Assembly: GCF_004125265.1 (NCBI RefSeq) | Contig: NZ_RDTE01000003.1 | Location: forward strand, 1,612,001-1,676,000 | Direction of reading: 5' to 3' | Origin: Streptomyces lydicus | Lineage (GTDB): Bacteria > Actinomycetota > Actinomycetes > Streptomycetales > Streptomycetaceae | Length of the DNA stretch: 64,000 bases | Shown here: positions 1 to 7,716 of the stretch, piece by piece | Position numbering within the stretch: the stretch's first letter is position 1 | Layout: each line of letters starts with the position of its first letter | The notes under the pieces: model-generated | Database searches by the model: none | Seen by the model: the letters and a program-made list of their open reading frames with translations, nothing else | What the model was told of the DNA's origin: nothing | Made by a program: the position numbers and the translations under genes

Positions 1-150
1 GCGGGTGACGCTCCCCTCGCCGCCCCGATCGGACTCCCGTAAACGATCTGCCACACTGGCCGCACCAGCCTGCACTCGAAGTGCGGGCACGATGATTGCG
101 GCTCGAGCAGCTCATCAGCCAGGGGAATTTATGTGGCATGGGGACGATGA

Positions 151-288
151 TGCCGGGCGGCGGTCGGGCGTACGTGGTTGGCAGTGGTCATCGCGCTGAG
201 CTGCACCGTGGTTCTGGCGTGTGTCATCTTCGCCGGCGTACTCGGATTCTTTGGGCTGACTCAAGTGTTGCCAGTCATCTCCGATTGA
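151..288 (+). pseudogene. Possible frameshifted small membrane protein
   Basis: An open frame from 151 to the TGA at 286-288 has a long hydrophobic stretch (W-L-A-V-V-I-A-L-S then VVLACVIFAGVLGFFG) that looks like one transmembrane helix. The frame has no good start. An ATG at 131 with an AGGGGA ribosome binding site just upstream lies in a neighbouring frame, which stops at 197-199. A single-base shift near 150-160 would join that start to the hydrophobic frame and give a protein of about 50 residues. It could be a decayed gene, a sequence error or chance. Its 3' end overlaps the stop of the converging acetyltransferase gene. Confidence 0.25.
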
Positions 289-931
289 TGCGCGTGGCTG
301 CATTCGATATTCCCGCAGCCGGCCGGTTACCTCCGCTCGGACGCAGCAGAACCTCGCTGCCAATGGGCGTGAATCCGCAGGCGAGGAAGGCGCGCAGGGA
401 GCGGGCGTTGCCCGGGGAAACGGCGGCGAAGACTGGTTCGCCTTCCGGGAGCAGGGAGAGGACATCGGCGAGGAGCGACCGTCCGTGCCCTCGGCCGGTG
501 TCCTGGGCGCGGTCGAGTTCGATACTCAGCTCCCACCGGCCGGCAAGGCCGTCGGCCAGGGTGATGGGGCCACGTTCGTCACCGTAGACCTGGACGCTTG
601 TCCGCAGCCACCGGGCGTGGCGGACACGTGGATGGGCGTCTGCGTCGGCCAGCTCCGCCAGGCGCGGGCGGCCGCCGGTGCCGCGGGCCGTGAGGGTGGC
701 GTCGGTGTCGCCGATCCAGCCCTTGGGCCCGGCGAGGTGGCGCAGGAAGTCCGCAGAGAGCGATTCGCCGAAACCGTCTGGGCCCTGGGCGTATACGGCT
801 TGCTCGGTCATGGCGGTGGCCACGACGGCGTGACCGGTAGAGGCGACCGAGCATTCGAGCCCCCCAGGCAGGAGCGGCAGCACCGTCACCCGGCCGTCGG
901 CCGACGGGAAGCAATTGTCGGCAGCGTCCAT
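275..931 (-). CDS. GNAT-family N-acetyltransferase
   Basis: A 218-residue protein. The C-terminal half has the GNAT acetyl-CoA loop (GRGHGRSLLADVL) followed by a helix and the closing pattern NARSLRAFLACGFTPIGSEV, so it should transfer an acetyl group from acetyl-CoA. The N-terminal half (PLLPGGLECSVASTGHAVVAT) is of a kind seen in streptomycete acetyltransferases and may bind substrate. I chose the ATG at 931; the frame stays open upstream but loses family character. There is no clear ribosome binding site, and a short ORF ends 8 bases upstream, so translation may be coupled. Substrate unknown. Confidence 0.75.
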   Translation of the reverse strand: MDAADNCFPSADGRVTVLPLLPGGLECSVASTGHAVVATAMTEQAVYAQGPDGFGESLSADFLRHLAGPKGWIGDTDATLTARGTGGRPRLAELADADAHPRVRHARWLRTSVQVYGDERGPITLADGLAGRWELSIELDRAQDTGRGHGRSLLADVLSLLPEGEPVFAAVSPGNARSLRAFLACGFTPIGSEVLLRPSGGNRPAAGISNAATRINRR

Positions 932-939
932 GAAGAAAG

Positions 940-1089
940 TCAGGAGCGGGTGTGATTCACGCACGGTTGGCCACCCGTGTTGAGGAAGTCCAGTAGCGGG
1001 TAGTCGGGGTAATTGTCGAGCTCTACGACCATCGCGGGACCCTTCGGGAAGGTACGCCCTTCGTGGGTCTCCCCGACACCGATCCACAT
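940..1089 (-). CDS. Small hypothetical protein, possibly a gene remnant
   Basis: A 49-codon ORF from ATG 1089 to TGA 940, ending 8 bases before the acetyltransferase start in the same direction. Codon use looks protein-coding (third positions mostly G or C). The sequence is acidic and aromatic (ELDNYPDYPLLDFLN) with no signal peptide or membrane segment. I do not recognise a family. It may be a small upstream partner of the acetyltransferase or the C-terminal fragment of a decayed gene, since the frame stays open for another 500 bases upstream without looking coding. Confidence 0.35.
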   Translation of the reverse strand: MWIGVGETHEGRTFPKGPAMVVELDNYPDYPLLDFLNTGGQPCVNHTRS

Positions 1090-1200
1090 GTTTTGAGCAG
1101 TGCTCCGGTTGTCGAGGAGGCCGTCAAACCTGGGGTGGAGTAGGGCGGTTCCACCCGTGGGTGGTGGTGCGCCGGTGGGCGCGGGGAGCAGGCTCGGCGT

Positions 1201-1899
1201 ATGGGCTTTCTTCATTCGGCGGTCGTTGCCGTCACTGACGTCTGTGTCGCGATCTTTCTTGTGGCCTGGCTCGTGGGGGCCGTCTACTTCGCCGCGAAAG
1301 GCCGGAAGGGGCTGGCCGGATGGGTGCGCGGGCTGCCTCGCACGCTGGCCGGGCGGGTTCCGGTGATGGTGGGCGCGGGTGTGTTCGCGGTGCTGGTCGG
1401 CTGCTCGCGGCCGTCCTTCTGGCGCCACCTCCAGTACTGGCAGCCCGAGCTCGCGGTCCTGGGGGCGCTGCTCGCCGTCGCCTCCACGGCTTTGCTGCTG
1501 TGGGCCCGTTGGGTTCTGGGGGCGATGTGGGCCAGCGTTCCGTTGGTGCAGGAGGGGCATGAGCTGCGTACCGATGGTCCCTACCGGCTGGTGCGCCATC
1601 CCATCTATACCGGTCTTCTTGGCCTGATCGTCGGCGGGATGCTGGCCTTTGGCTTCGGTGTCTGGCTGGTCTACCTCGTGGTGGCCGTGCCTTGGCTGCT
1701 GCGTCGGGTGCGGGTTGAAGACGGCCTGATGGAGGGGCAGTTCGGCGATTCCTATGCTGACTACCGGGCGCGCGTTCCGGCGCTGATTCCGTGGTTACGG
1801 CCCGGCGCTGATGTCGTGGACGCGGCCCCATCGGGTTGGTTCCGTCGAGTCGGTCCCCATCGGACCGACAGATGGCGAGCCGACAGCGGGCGACGCTGA
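1201..1899 (+). CDS. Isoprenylcysteine carboxyl methyltransferase-like membrane protein
   Basis: A 232-residue integral membrane protein of the ICMT/phospholipid methyltransferase superfamily (PF04191/PF06966 type). Hydrophobic segments lie near residues 8-30, 52-65, 82-100 and 140-165. The C-terminal cytoplasmic part has the family signature: GPYRLVRHPIYTG (residues 126-138), then an acidic helix and FGDSYADYRARVPALIPW. It probably methylates a carboxyl, lipid or small hydrophobic substrate with S-adenosylmethionine, but the bacterial members are poorly defined. The last 30 residues are Arg-rich and outside the family core. It converges on the acyl-CoA synthetase at 2141. Confidence 0.8.
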   Translation: MGFLHSAVVAVTDVCVAIFLVAWLVGAVYFAAKGRKGLAGWVRGLPRTLAGRVPVMVGAGVFAVLVGCSRPSFWRHLQYWQPELAVLGALLAVASTALLLWARWVLGAMWASVPLVQEGHELRTDGPYRLVRHPIYTGLLGLIVGGMLAFGFGVWLVYLVVAVPWLLRRVRVEDGLMEGQFGDSYADYRARVPALIPWLRPGADVVDAAPSGWFRRVGPHRTDRWRADSGRR

Positions 1900-2140
1900 T
1901 CCGCGGCCTGCCGGGGGCCGTGATCCTCATCGTTGAGCGGCGAGGCGCCGTGAGCGGGAACAGCGCGGCGCGGTAAGAGGGAAGGGCGAGGCACCCGTAG
2001 GTACCCAATCCCCTCCCTCACCGCAGGTCACCGCCCGCCCTCATCGACCGCGCCGACTCATCTCCGGACGTACGCCGGCTTCGTCACCGAACCCGGATTA
2101 ACTATGAGACAGGCCCCCAACCGCATCTCCCGGCCCCAAC

Positions 2141-3823
2141 TCACTCCACGCGCCGCCCCAGCTCCTCCGCCAACCGCTCCCGCAGTTCGACCTTGCGGAC
2201 CTTGCCGCTGACGGTCATCGGGAAGGTGTCGAGGATGTGGAGGTGGCGCGGCACCTTGTAGTGGGCGAGGCGGGAGTGGCAGTAGTGGGCCAACTCGTCG
2301 GGAGTGAGGGGGTCTTCGGGGTCGCGGAGGATGACGCAGGCGGCGATCTCCTCGCCGTATTTCGCGTCGGGGACGCCGACGACCTGGACATCGGCGATCT
2401 TGGGGTGGGAGTAGAGGAACTCCTCGATCTCGCGCGGGTAGACGTTCTCGCCGCCTCTGATGATCATGTCCTTGATGCGGCCGACGATCCGGACGTAGCC
2501 GTCGTCGCTCATCACCGCGAGATCGCCGGTGTGCATCCACCGGGCGGCGTCGATGACCTCGGCGGTGCGCTCGGCGTCCTCCCAGTAACCGAGCATCACG
2601 CTGTAGCCGCGGGTGCACAGCTCGCCGGGGGCGCCGCGGGGCACGGTCACCCCGCTCGCCGGGTCGACGACCTTCACCTCGATGTGCGGCAGGACCCGGC
2701 CGACGGTCGCGGTGCGGTGTGCGAGGTCGTCGTCGCGGCGGGTCTGGGTGGAGACCGGGGAGGTCTCGGTCATGCCGTAGCAGATGGAGACCTCGGTCAT
2801 GTGCATCTCGGCGACCACCCGCTTCATCACCTCCTCGGGGCACGGCGAGCCCGCCATGATGCCCGTACGGAGGGAGGTGAGGTCGTAGCCGGCGAAGTCG
2901 GGGTGGTTGAGCTCGGCGATGAACATGGTGGGGACGCCGTAGAGGGAGGTGCAGCGCTCGTCCTGGACGGCCTGGAGGGTGGTGGCGGCGTCGAAGGCGG
3001 GGCCGGGGATGACGATGCAGGCGCCGTGCGAGGTGGCGCCGAGGTTGCCCATGACCATGCCGAAGCAGTGGTAGAAGGGCACCGGCAGACACACCCGGTC
3101 CTGTTCGGTGTAGGCGACGGTCTCGCCGACCCAGTAGCCGTTGTTGAGGATGTTGTGGTGGGAGAGGGTGGCGCCCTTGGGGAAGCCGGTGGTGCCCGAG
3201 GTGTACTGAATGTTGACCGGGTCGTCGGCGGCGAGGGTCTTCTCGCACTCGGCGAGCCGGGTGTGCCCGACGGTGGCGCCTGCCGCCAGCAGCCCGTCCC
3301 AGGTGGGGTCGCCTATGTAGACCACTTCGCGCAGCGCCGGGCTCTCGGCGCGCACCTCGTCGATCATCCCGCGGTAGTCACTGGTCTTGTGGTGGGTCGC
3401 CGAGACCAGGAGCGAGATGCCGGCCTGGCGCAGCACATACGCCAACTCATGGACGCGGTAAGCGGGGTTGACGTTGACCAGGATGGCGCCGATCCGCGCG
3501 GTGGCGTACTGGACGAGGACCCATTCGGCGCAGTTGGGTGCCCAGATGCCGACCCGGTCGCCCTTGCCGATGCCCTTGGCCAGCAGGCCGAGTGCCACCT
3601 CGTCGACCGCGCGGCCCAGTTCGGTGTAGGTCCAGCGGCGGCCGCTCACCACCTCGACCAGCGCCTCGCGGGCGCCGAACCGGGCGATGGTGCGGGCCAA
3701 GTCGGCCCCGATGGTGTGCCCGAGCAGCGGCTGGTCGGCGACCCCGCAGGCGTACGACAGTTCCTGGTGCGGCTCGCTCAAGTCCTGGCACGACTCGCTC
3801 AAGTCCTGCTGCGGCTCGCTCAT
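2141..3823 (-). CDS. AMP-forming fatty acyl-CoA synthetase (FadD-like)
   Basis: A 560-residue adenylate-forming enzyme that should activate a fatty or aryl acid to its acyl-CoA through an acyl-AMP. Visible motifs are the P-loop [11 protein letters not shown] (207-217), the hinge region [20 protein letters not shown] and the C-terminal catalytic lysine in TVSGKVRK. The length fits medium/long-chain acyl-CoA synthetases. The start is ATG 3823 behind GAGGAGAACC. The first 23 residues are three imperfect heptads ([21 protein letters not shown]) encoded by 21-bp tandem repeats and are unlikely to belong to the catalytic core. It lies 255 bases downstream of a second acyl-CoA synthetase, probably in one transcript, and two short leader ORFs lie in the gap. 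Confidence 0.9.
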   Translation of the reverse strand: MSEPQQDLSESCQDLSEPHQELSYACGVADQPLLGHTIGADLARTIARFGAREALVEVVSGRRWTYTELGRAVDEVALGLLAKGIGKGDRVGIWAPNCAEWVLVQYATARIGAILVNVNPAYRVHELAYVLRQAGISLLVSATHHKTSDYRGMIDEVRAESPALREVVYIGDPTWDGLLAAGATVGHTRLAECEKTLAADDPVNIQYTSGTTGFPKGATLSHHNILNNGYWVGETVAYTEQDRVCLPVPFYHCFGMVMGNLGATSHGACIVIPGPAFDAATTLQAVQDERCTSLYGVPTMFIAELNHPDFAGYDLTSLRTGIMAGSPCPEEVMKRVVAEMHMTEVSICYGMTETSPVSTQTRRDDDLAHRTATVGRVLPHIEVKVVDPASGVTVPRGAPGELCTRGYSVMLGYWEDAERTAEVIDAARWMHTGDLAVMSDDGYVRIVGRIKDMIIRGGENVYPREIEEFLYSHPKIADVQVVGVPDAKYGEEIAACVILRDPEDPLTPDELAHYCHSRLAHYKVPRHLHILDTFPMTVSGKVRKVELRERLAEELGRRVE

Positions 3824-3832
3824 TGGTGGTTC
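3770..3832. repeat. Three 21-bp tandem repeats across a gene start
   Basis: Units at 3770-3790, 3791-3811 and 3812-3832 share the core CGGCTCGCTCA. They encode the heptad repeat at the N-terminus of the acyl-CoA synthetase, and the third unit contains its start codon and ribosome binding site. Confidence 0.8.
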
Positions 3833-3867
3833 TCCTCGCGGTACTCGGCTCTGTGCGGCCGGCTCAA
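3820..3867 (-). CDS. Leader ORF 2 (15 codons) overlapping the acyl-CoA synthetase start
   Basis: A TTG-initiated frame (reading [15 protein letters not shown] if translated) whose TGA overlaps the ATG of the acyl-CoA synthetase (CAATGA). Its upstream sequence CGACGAGAACCACCG is a near copy of the real gene's initiation region. It could be a translated leader that couples translation, or a decayed duplicate of the start region. No protein family applies. Confidence 0.3.
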   Translation of the reverse strand: MSRPHRAEYREENHQ

Positions 3868-3884
3868 CGGTGGTTCTCGTCGCG

Positions 3885-3932
3885 CTAATCGGAACTCTGC
3901 GGGCGGCACTCTGCCGTCGGCTGTCGGCTCAT
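3885..3932 (-). CDS. Leader ORF 1 (15 codons) upstream of the acyl-CoA synthetase
   Basis: ATG 3932 to TAG 3885, preceded by GAGGAGAACCACCC, the same initiation sequence as the real gene at 3823. It would encode [15 protein letters not shown]. With leader ORF 2 and the true start, it makes three copies of a ribosome binding site plus start plus Ser codon about 45-65 bases apart. It is either a regulatory leader or debris of a duplication. Confidence 0.35.
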   Translation of the reverse strand: MSRQPTAECRPQSSD

Positions 3933-4078
3933 GGGTGGTTCTCCTCGCGGTACCCGGCACTGCCGTCGCCCTGCGCCGTACGATCCCCCAACTCGATACG
4001 GGGGATCTCGCCGGAGACGGCCTGGGGCCCTTCATCAACGTCAGCCGGGCGTCAGGGATCAACCCCCGCCCCCGGACA

Positions 4079-5620
4079 TCAGTTGACTCCCCGGTCGCGC
4101 CCGGACCAGTACGGCCGACGGAGCTTGAACTTCTGGATTTTGCCGGTGGCCGTGCGGGGGATCTCGTCGCGGAATTCGACGGACGTCGGAGCCTTGTAGC
4201 CGGCCATGTGGCGCTTGCAGTGGTCGATGATGTCGGCCTCCTCGGCCGTCGCCCCTTCGGCGAGGACCACCAGGGCCTTGATCGTCTCGCCCCACTTCTC
4301 GTGCGGCACACCGATCACGGCGACCTCGGCGACCGCCGGGTGGCTGAAGATCGTGTCCTCCACCTCGATCGACGACACGTTCTCGCCGCCGGTGATGATG
4401 ACGTCCTTCTTCCGGTCGGAGATCGTGAGATGGCCGTCGGCGGGGTCCAGGGTGCCGCCGTCGCCGGTGCGGAACCAGTCGTCCTCGAACGCTGCCGACG
4501 TCTCCTCGGGCTTGTCCCAGTAGCCTTCGAGCACCGTGTTCGAGCGGGCCAGGACCTCACCGGAGTCGGAGATCTTCAGCTTGACGCCGAGTGTGGGCAG
4601 GCCCGCACGGGACAGCTTGCGGGCCCGCTCCCCGGTGGGAAGGTCCGCGTCGCCGGGCCGGGTCCGGTTGAAGGTCAGGAGTGGCGACGTCTCGGTGAGG
4701 CCGTAGATCTGGGTGAACTCCCAGCCCAGTTCCTCGCCCACCCGTGCGATCGTCGCGCTCGGCGGCGGCGCCCCCGCGCAGACCACGCGTACGCGGTCGC
4801 GCCCCGGGATCTCGCCGGGCCAGGTTGCCGCGGCGTTGAGGACGGCATTCCACACGGCGGGCGCGCCGCACATGAGGGTGACACCGTGCTCCTCGACCCG
4901 CCGCAGGATCTCCGTGCCGTCGACCTTGCGCAGCACCACTTGTTTGACGCCGAGTCCGGCCATCACATACGGCATCCCCCAGCCGTTGCAGTGAAACATC
5001 GGCAGTGTGTGCATATAGACGTCGCGCTCCCACACGCGGGTGTGCAGGGCGAAGGTCAGGCCGTTGACCCAGATGTTGCGGTGGGTGAGCTGTACGCCCT
5101 TGGGGCGGGCGGTGGTTCCCGACGTGTAGTTGATCGTCGCGGTGGCGTCCTCGTCCGGGTGCGACCACGGGCGCGGGTCCACGCCGAACCGCATCAGCTC
5201 GGACTCGGTCTGCTCGCCCAGCACGAAGCGGTGCCGCACCTCGATGCCGGCCAGTGATTCCTCCAGCTCCGGGTCGATCAGCAGGACCGAGGCGCCGCTC
5301 TGCCGGACCACGTATTCGGCCTCTTCGCGCTTGAGGCGGAAGTTCACCGGGACACAGATGCGGCCGCTCATCGGCACCGCGAACAGCAGCTCCAGCAGGC
5401 GGGTGGAGTTGTGGCTGACCACCGCCACCCGTTCGCCCTCACCGACCCCGAGGGCGTCCAGGCCCGCCTGCCAGGCGCGGACCCGTTCGGCGAACCGGCC
5501 GTACGTCGATACGGGCACCGGCGGGGCGGGCTGCCGCGGCTCGTCGACCACGCCCGGGCTCTCGTGGAAGCCCAGGTCGGCGCGGTCGAGGAAGTCCGCG
5601 ATCGTCATCGGTGTCCGCAT
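4079..5620 (-). CDS. AMP-forming acyl-CoA synthetase
   Basis: A 513-residue adenylate-forming ligase. Motifs are INYTSGTTARPKG (P-loop), YGLTETSPL (A5), SDRKKDVIITGGENVSS (hinge) and the C-terminal PRTATGKIQK with the catalytic lysine. It resembles the short/medium-chain fatty acyl-CoA ligase group (FadD3/AlkK type) more than long-chain FadD. I chose ATG 5620 because AGGAGAACGC sits directly before it; the longer frame to 5656 has no such site. It is the first gene of a probable two-gene transcript with the synthetase at 2141 and diverges from a GAF-LuxR regulator at 6009, a likely controller. Confidence 0.9.
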   Translation of the reverse strand: MRTPMTIADFLDRADLGFHESPGVVDEPRQPAPPVPVSTYGRFAERVRAWQAGLDALGVGEGERVAVVSHNSTRLLELLFAVPMSGRICVPVNFRLKREEAEYVVRQSGASVLLIDPELEESLAGIEVRHRFVLGEQTESELMRFGVDPRPWSHPDEDATATINYTSGTTARPKGVQLTHRNIWVNGLTFALHTRVWERDVYMHTLPMFHCNGWGMPYVMAGLGVKQVVLRKVDGTEILRRVEEHGVTLMCGAPAVWNAVLNAAATWPGEIPGRDRVRVVCAGAPPPSATIARVGEELGWEFTQIYGLTETSPLLTFNRTRPGDADLPTGERARKLSRAGLPTLGVKLKISDSGEVLARSNTVLEGYWDKPEETSAAFEDDWFRTGDGGTLDPADGHLTISDRKKDVIITGGENVSSIEVEDTIFSHPAVAEVAVIGVPHEKWGETIKALVVLAEGATAEEADIIDHCKRHMAGYKAPTSVEFRDEIPRTATGKIQKFKLRRPYWSGRDRGVN

Positions 5621-6008
5621 GCGTTCTCCTGTGTTCGGAGGGATTGGTACCAACACGCCTGGAAGCTGGAAGGGAGTCGGGCCGTCGTCTGACGGCAGCG
5701 GTTTGCCGCGGCAACGGCACGTCGAGCAACGGGCTCCGCGGCGGCAACGGTCGTGCAGTCGGAGGCAGTCAGGTGCCGTCGCCCAGTCAGATGCCGTCGC
5801 GCAGTCAGGTGCAAGGGAAAGGTAAGCCTCCGGGGCGGTACCAGCAGTCCGGTGCGCGGCCCGCCGCGCCGATTTCCGTGCCCGTCATCGTCCTCCTCCC
5901 CCTGCCCACCTCGCTGTGTCCTGGTCATTGCCGGACCGTTCCCTTCCATCGTGTAATCAGTGGCGCAGGTCTCACCACCCCCGAATGGGGGGAAGCGGAG
6001 GTATCGGC
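5621..6008. other. Divergent intergenic region with short direct repeats
   Basis: 388 bases between the acyl-CoA synthetase and the LuxR-type regulator. No gene is visible. It contains 18-bp direct repeats at 5766-5783 and 5784-5801 plus a partial third copy to 5812 (core CAGTCAGGTGCCGTCG), and must hold both promoters. Confidence 0.6.
5766..5812. repeat. 18-bp direct repeats, 2.6 copies
   Basis: Core CAGTCAGGTGCCGTCGCC occurs at 5766-5783, with two changes at 5784-5801, and as an 11-base partial copy at 5802-5812. They lie in the divergent promoter region and could be regulator half-sites. Confidence 0.7.
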
Positions 6009-6857
6009 GTGCAGCTCGAGCCGGCGGCGGGCGATTCGGTGGACGTACGGGCGGCGCTGTCGCGGCTGCGGCGGGCGAGCGGGCTGCCGGTGGCGTTCGG
6101 CGGTCTGCTGACCGGCACGGGGCGCTATCGCATCAACGAGCTGGCCGGTACGGAGACCGCGGTGCTGCACGGCCTGGACATCCTGCAGGGCAACGGGCTG
6201 GGCGGGAAGGCCGTGGCACTGTCCCGGCCGCTCGCGGTCACCGACTACAGCGCCTCGTCGGTGATCAGCCATGAGTACGACGCGGCGGTGGCCGCGGAGG
6301 GGCTGCGGTCGGTGCTCGCCGTGCCGGTGATCGTCCGGCGCCGGGTGCGCGGGGTGCTGTACGGGGCGCTGCGCCGGCCGGTGCGGCTCGGCGACCGGCC
6401 GCTGTCGGCGGCCGTGGAGGCGGCGCGGGAGCTGGAGCAGGCGCTGGTGCTGCAGGACGAGGCGGCGCGGCTGCTCTCGTCGGCACGGCAGCCGACCGCC
6501 GCCGATCCGGCGGTGTGGGAGGAGGTACGGGAGGCGCACGGTGAGCTGCGGGCGCTGGCGCAGCGCATCACCGATCCGCTGCTGCGGCAGGAGATGCTGG
6601 CGGCGTGCGGCCGGCTCGCGACGGCCTCGTCGAAGCGGCCCGGGACGGAGGACGGTGCGCGCCCGGCGCTGTCGCCGCGCGAGGTGGACGTCCTGGCCTG
6701 TGTGGCGTCGGGGGCGACGAATGCGGTGGTGGCGGAGCGGCTGGGGCTGCGTCCGGAGACGGTCAAGGGCTATCTCCGGTCCGGGATGCGGAAGTTGGGG
6801 GCGCATACCCGGCTGCAGGCGGTGGTCGCGGCGCGGCGGATTGGGGCGCTGCCGTAG
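6009..6857 (+). CDS. GAF-domain LuxR-family transcriptional regulator
   Basis: 282 residues. An N-terminal GAF-like sensor domain (about 20-160; GLGGKAVALSRPLAVTDY, GLRSVLAVPV, RVRGVLYGAL) is followed by a helical linker and a C-terminal LuxR helix-turn-helix (about 218-280; LSPREVDVLACVASGATNAVVAERL, then LRPETVKGYLRSGMRKLG). GAF-LuxR proteins of this architecture often sit beside the acyl-CoA ligase or dehydrogenase genes they control, as here. The start is GTG 6009 with GGAGG 7 bases upstream; an in-frame ATG at 5985 lacks a good site. It may sense an acyl-CoA or fatty acid, which is inference. Confidence 0.85.
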   Translation: MQLEPAAGDSVDVRAALSRLRRASGLPVAFGGLLTGTGRYRINELAGTETAVLHGLDILQGNGLGGKAVALSRPLAVTDYSASSVISHEYDAAVAAEGLRSVLAVPVIVRRRVRGVLYGALRRPVRLGDRPLSAAVEAARELEQALVLQDEAARLLSSARQPTAADPAVWEEVREAHGELRALAQRITDPLLRQEMLAACGRLATASSKRPGTEDGARPALSPREVDVLACVASGATNAVVAERLGLRPETVKGYLRSGMRKLGAHTRLQAVVAARRIGALP

Positions 6858-6921
6858 GAGCCGTACGAGGCCGGCGCCCCGCCCTGTCCGGCACCCCCCG
6901 ACCGGTCCACCGCTCCCCCCG

Positions 6922-6985
6922 GCCGGTCAATCCCATTGCCGGTCAATCCCATTGCCGGTCACTTTCGTTGCCGGTCAATCCCGTT
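6922..6985. repeat. Four 16-bp tandem repeats
   Basis: Units at 6922-6937, 6938-6953, 6954-6969 and 6970-6985. The first two are identical (GCCGGTCAATCCCATT), the third diverges at four positions and the fourth at one. They end 34 bases before the start of the acetyltransferase gene at 7020. A half-unit follows. Confidence 0.9.
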
Positions 6986-7019
6986 GCCGACCGGTCCGCG
7001 GCCCGGACATCATGCCCTC

Positions 7020-7583
7020 ATGATCGACGCCACCGCACTCTCCGAGAAACCGGTGCTCACGGGCGACCGGATCCTTCTCACTCCGCTGTCGACACGCCAT
7101 GCGGCCGCCTTCCACGCCTCCGCCATCGACCCGGAGACCCGCCGGCTGACCGGCACCCACCATGACTTCACGCTGGAGGAGCTGCAGGCGTGGTGCGCCG
7201 GCCGGGCCGACTGTCCGGACCGGCTGGACCTCGCCGTCGAGGACCGGGAGTCCGGCGCCTTCCTGGGCGAACTCGCGCTGAACGACATCGATGTCCCCAA
7301 CGCCCGGGGCGGCTTCCGGATCGCCCTGGTCCCGGGCGCCACCGACCGCGGCATCGGCAGCGAGGCGATCCGGCTGCTCCTCGACTACGCCTTCGACCGG
7401 GTGGGCCTGCACCGCGTCCAGCTGGAGGTCTGGGACTACAACCCGCGCGCCCGGCGGGCGTACGAGAAGTGCGGCTTCGAAGTGGAGGGCCGGATGCGGG
7501 AGGCGCTGTTCTGGGACGGCGCGTGGCATGACGTGTTCGTGATGGCCGCGCTGCGGACGCGACGGGCCGGGAGCACGGACTGA
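7020..7583 (+). CDS. GNAT-family N-acetyltransferase (RimJ/RimL type)
   Basis: 187 residues. The fold runs from LLTPLSTRHAAAFHASAIDPE through FLGELALNDID to the acetyl-CoA loop GATDRGIGSEAIRLLLDYAF and the signature LHRVQLEVWDYNPRARRAYEKCGFEVEGRMREAL, which is classic for RimJ/RimL-like enzymes that acetylate protein N-termini or small amines. The start is ATG 7020. There is no strong ribosome binding site, and 16-bp tandem repeats lie immediately upstream, so a leaderless transcript is possible. Substrate not predictable. Confidence 0.85.
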   Translation: MIDATALSEKPVLTGDRILLTPLSTRHAAAFHASAIDPETRRLTGTHHDFTLEELQAWCAGRADCPDRLDLAVEDRESGAFLGELALNDIDVPNARGGFRIALVPGATDRGIGSEAIRLLLDYAFDRVGLHRVQLEVWDYNPRARRAYEKCGFEVEGRMREALFWDGAWHDVFVMAALRTRRAGSTD

Positions 7584-7716
7584 GTGCGCGAACTGAGAGG
7601 CGCCAAGCTGGGGCGAGCACGGCAGCCCCTGTCTGCCGGGCTCGGGGGCCACCCTGACCGGCCCCGGCCCGCGCCCGTCGCTCGTCGCCCGTCGCCCGTC
7701 GCTCGTCGCCCGTCGC

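Noticed and set aside
2237..5257. A 1000-codon plus-strand open frame opposite the two acyl-CoA synthetases
   Set aside because: It has no family motif and is Gly/Asp/Val-rich in the way expected for the antisense of GC-rich genes; the minus strand has full adenylate-forming motifs.
6922..6985. Possible CRISPR array in the 16-bp repeats
   Set aside because: The repeats are directly adjacent without spacers and there are no cas genes nearby.
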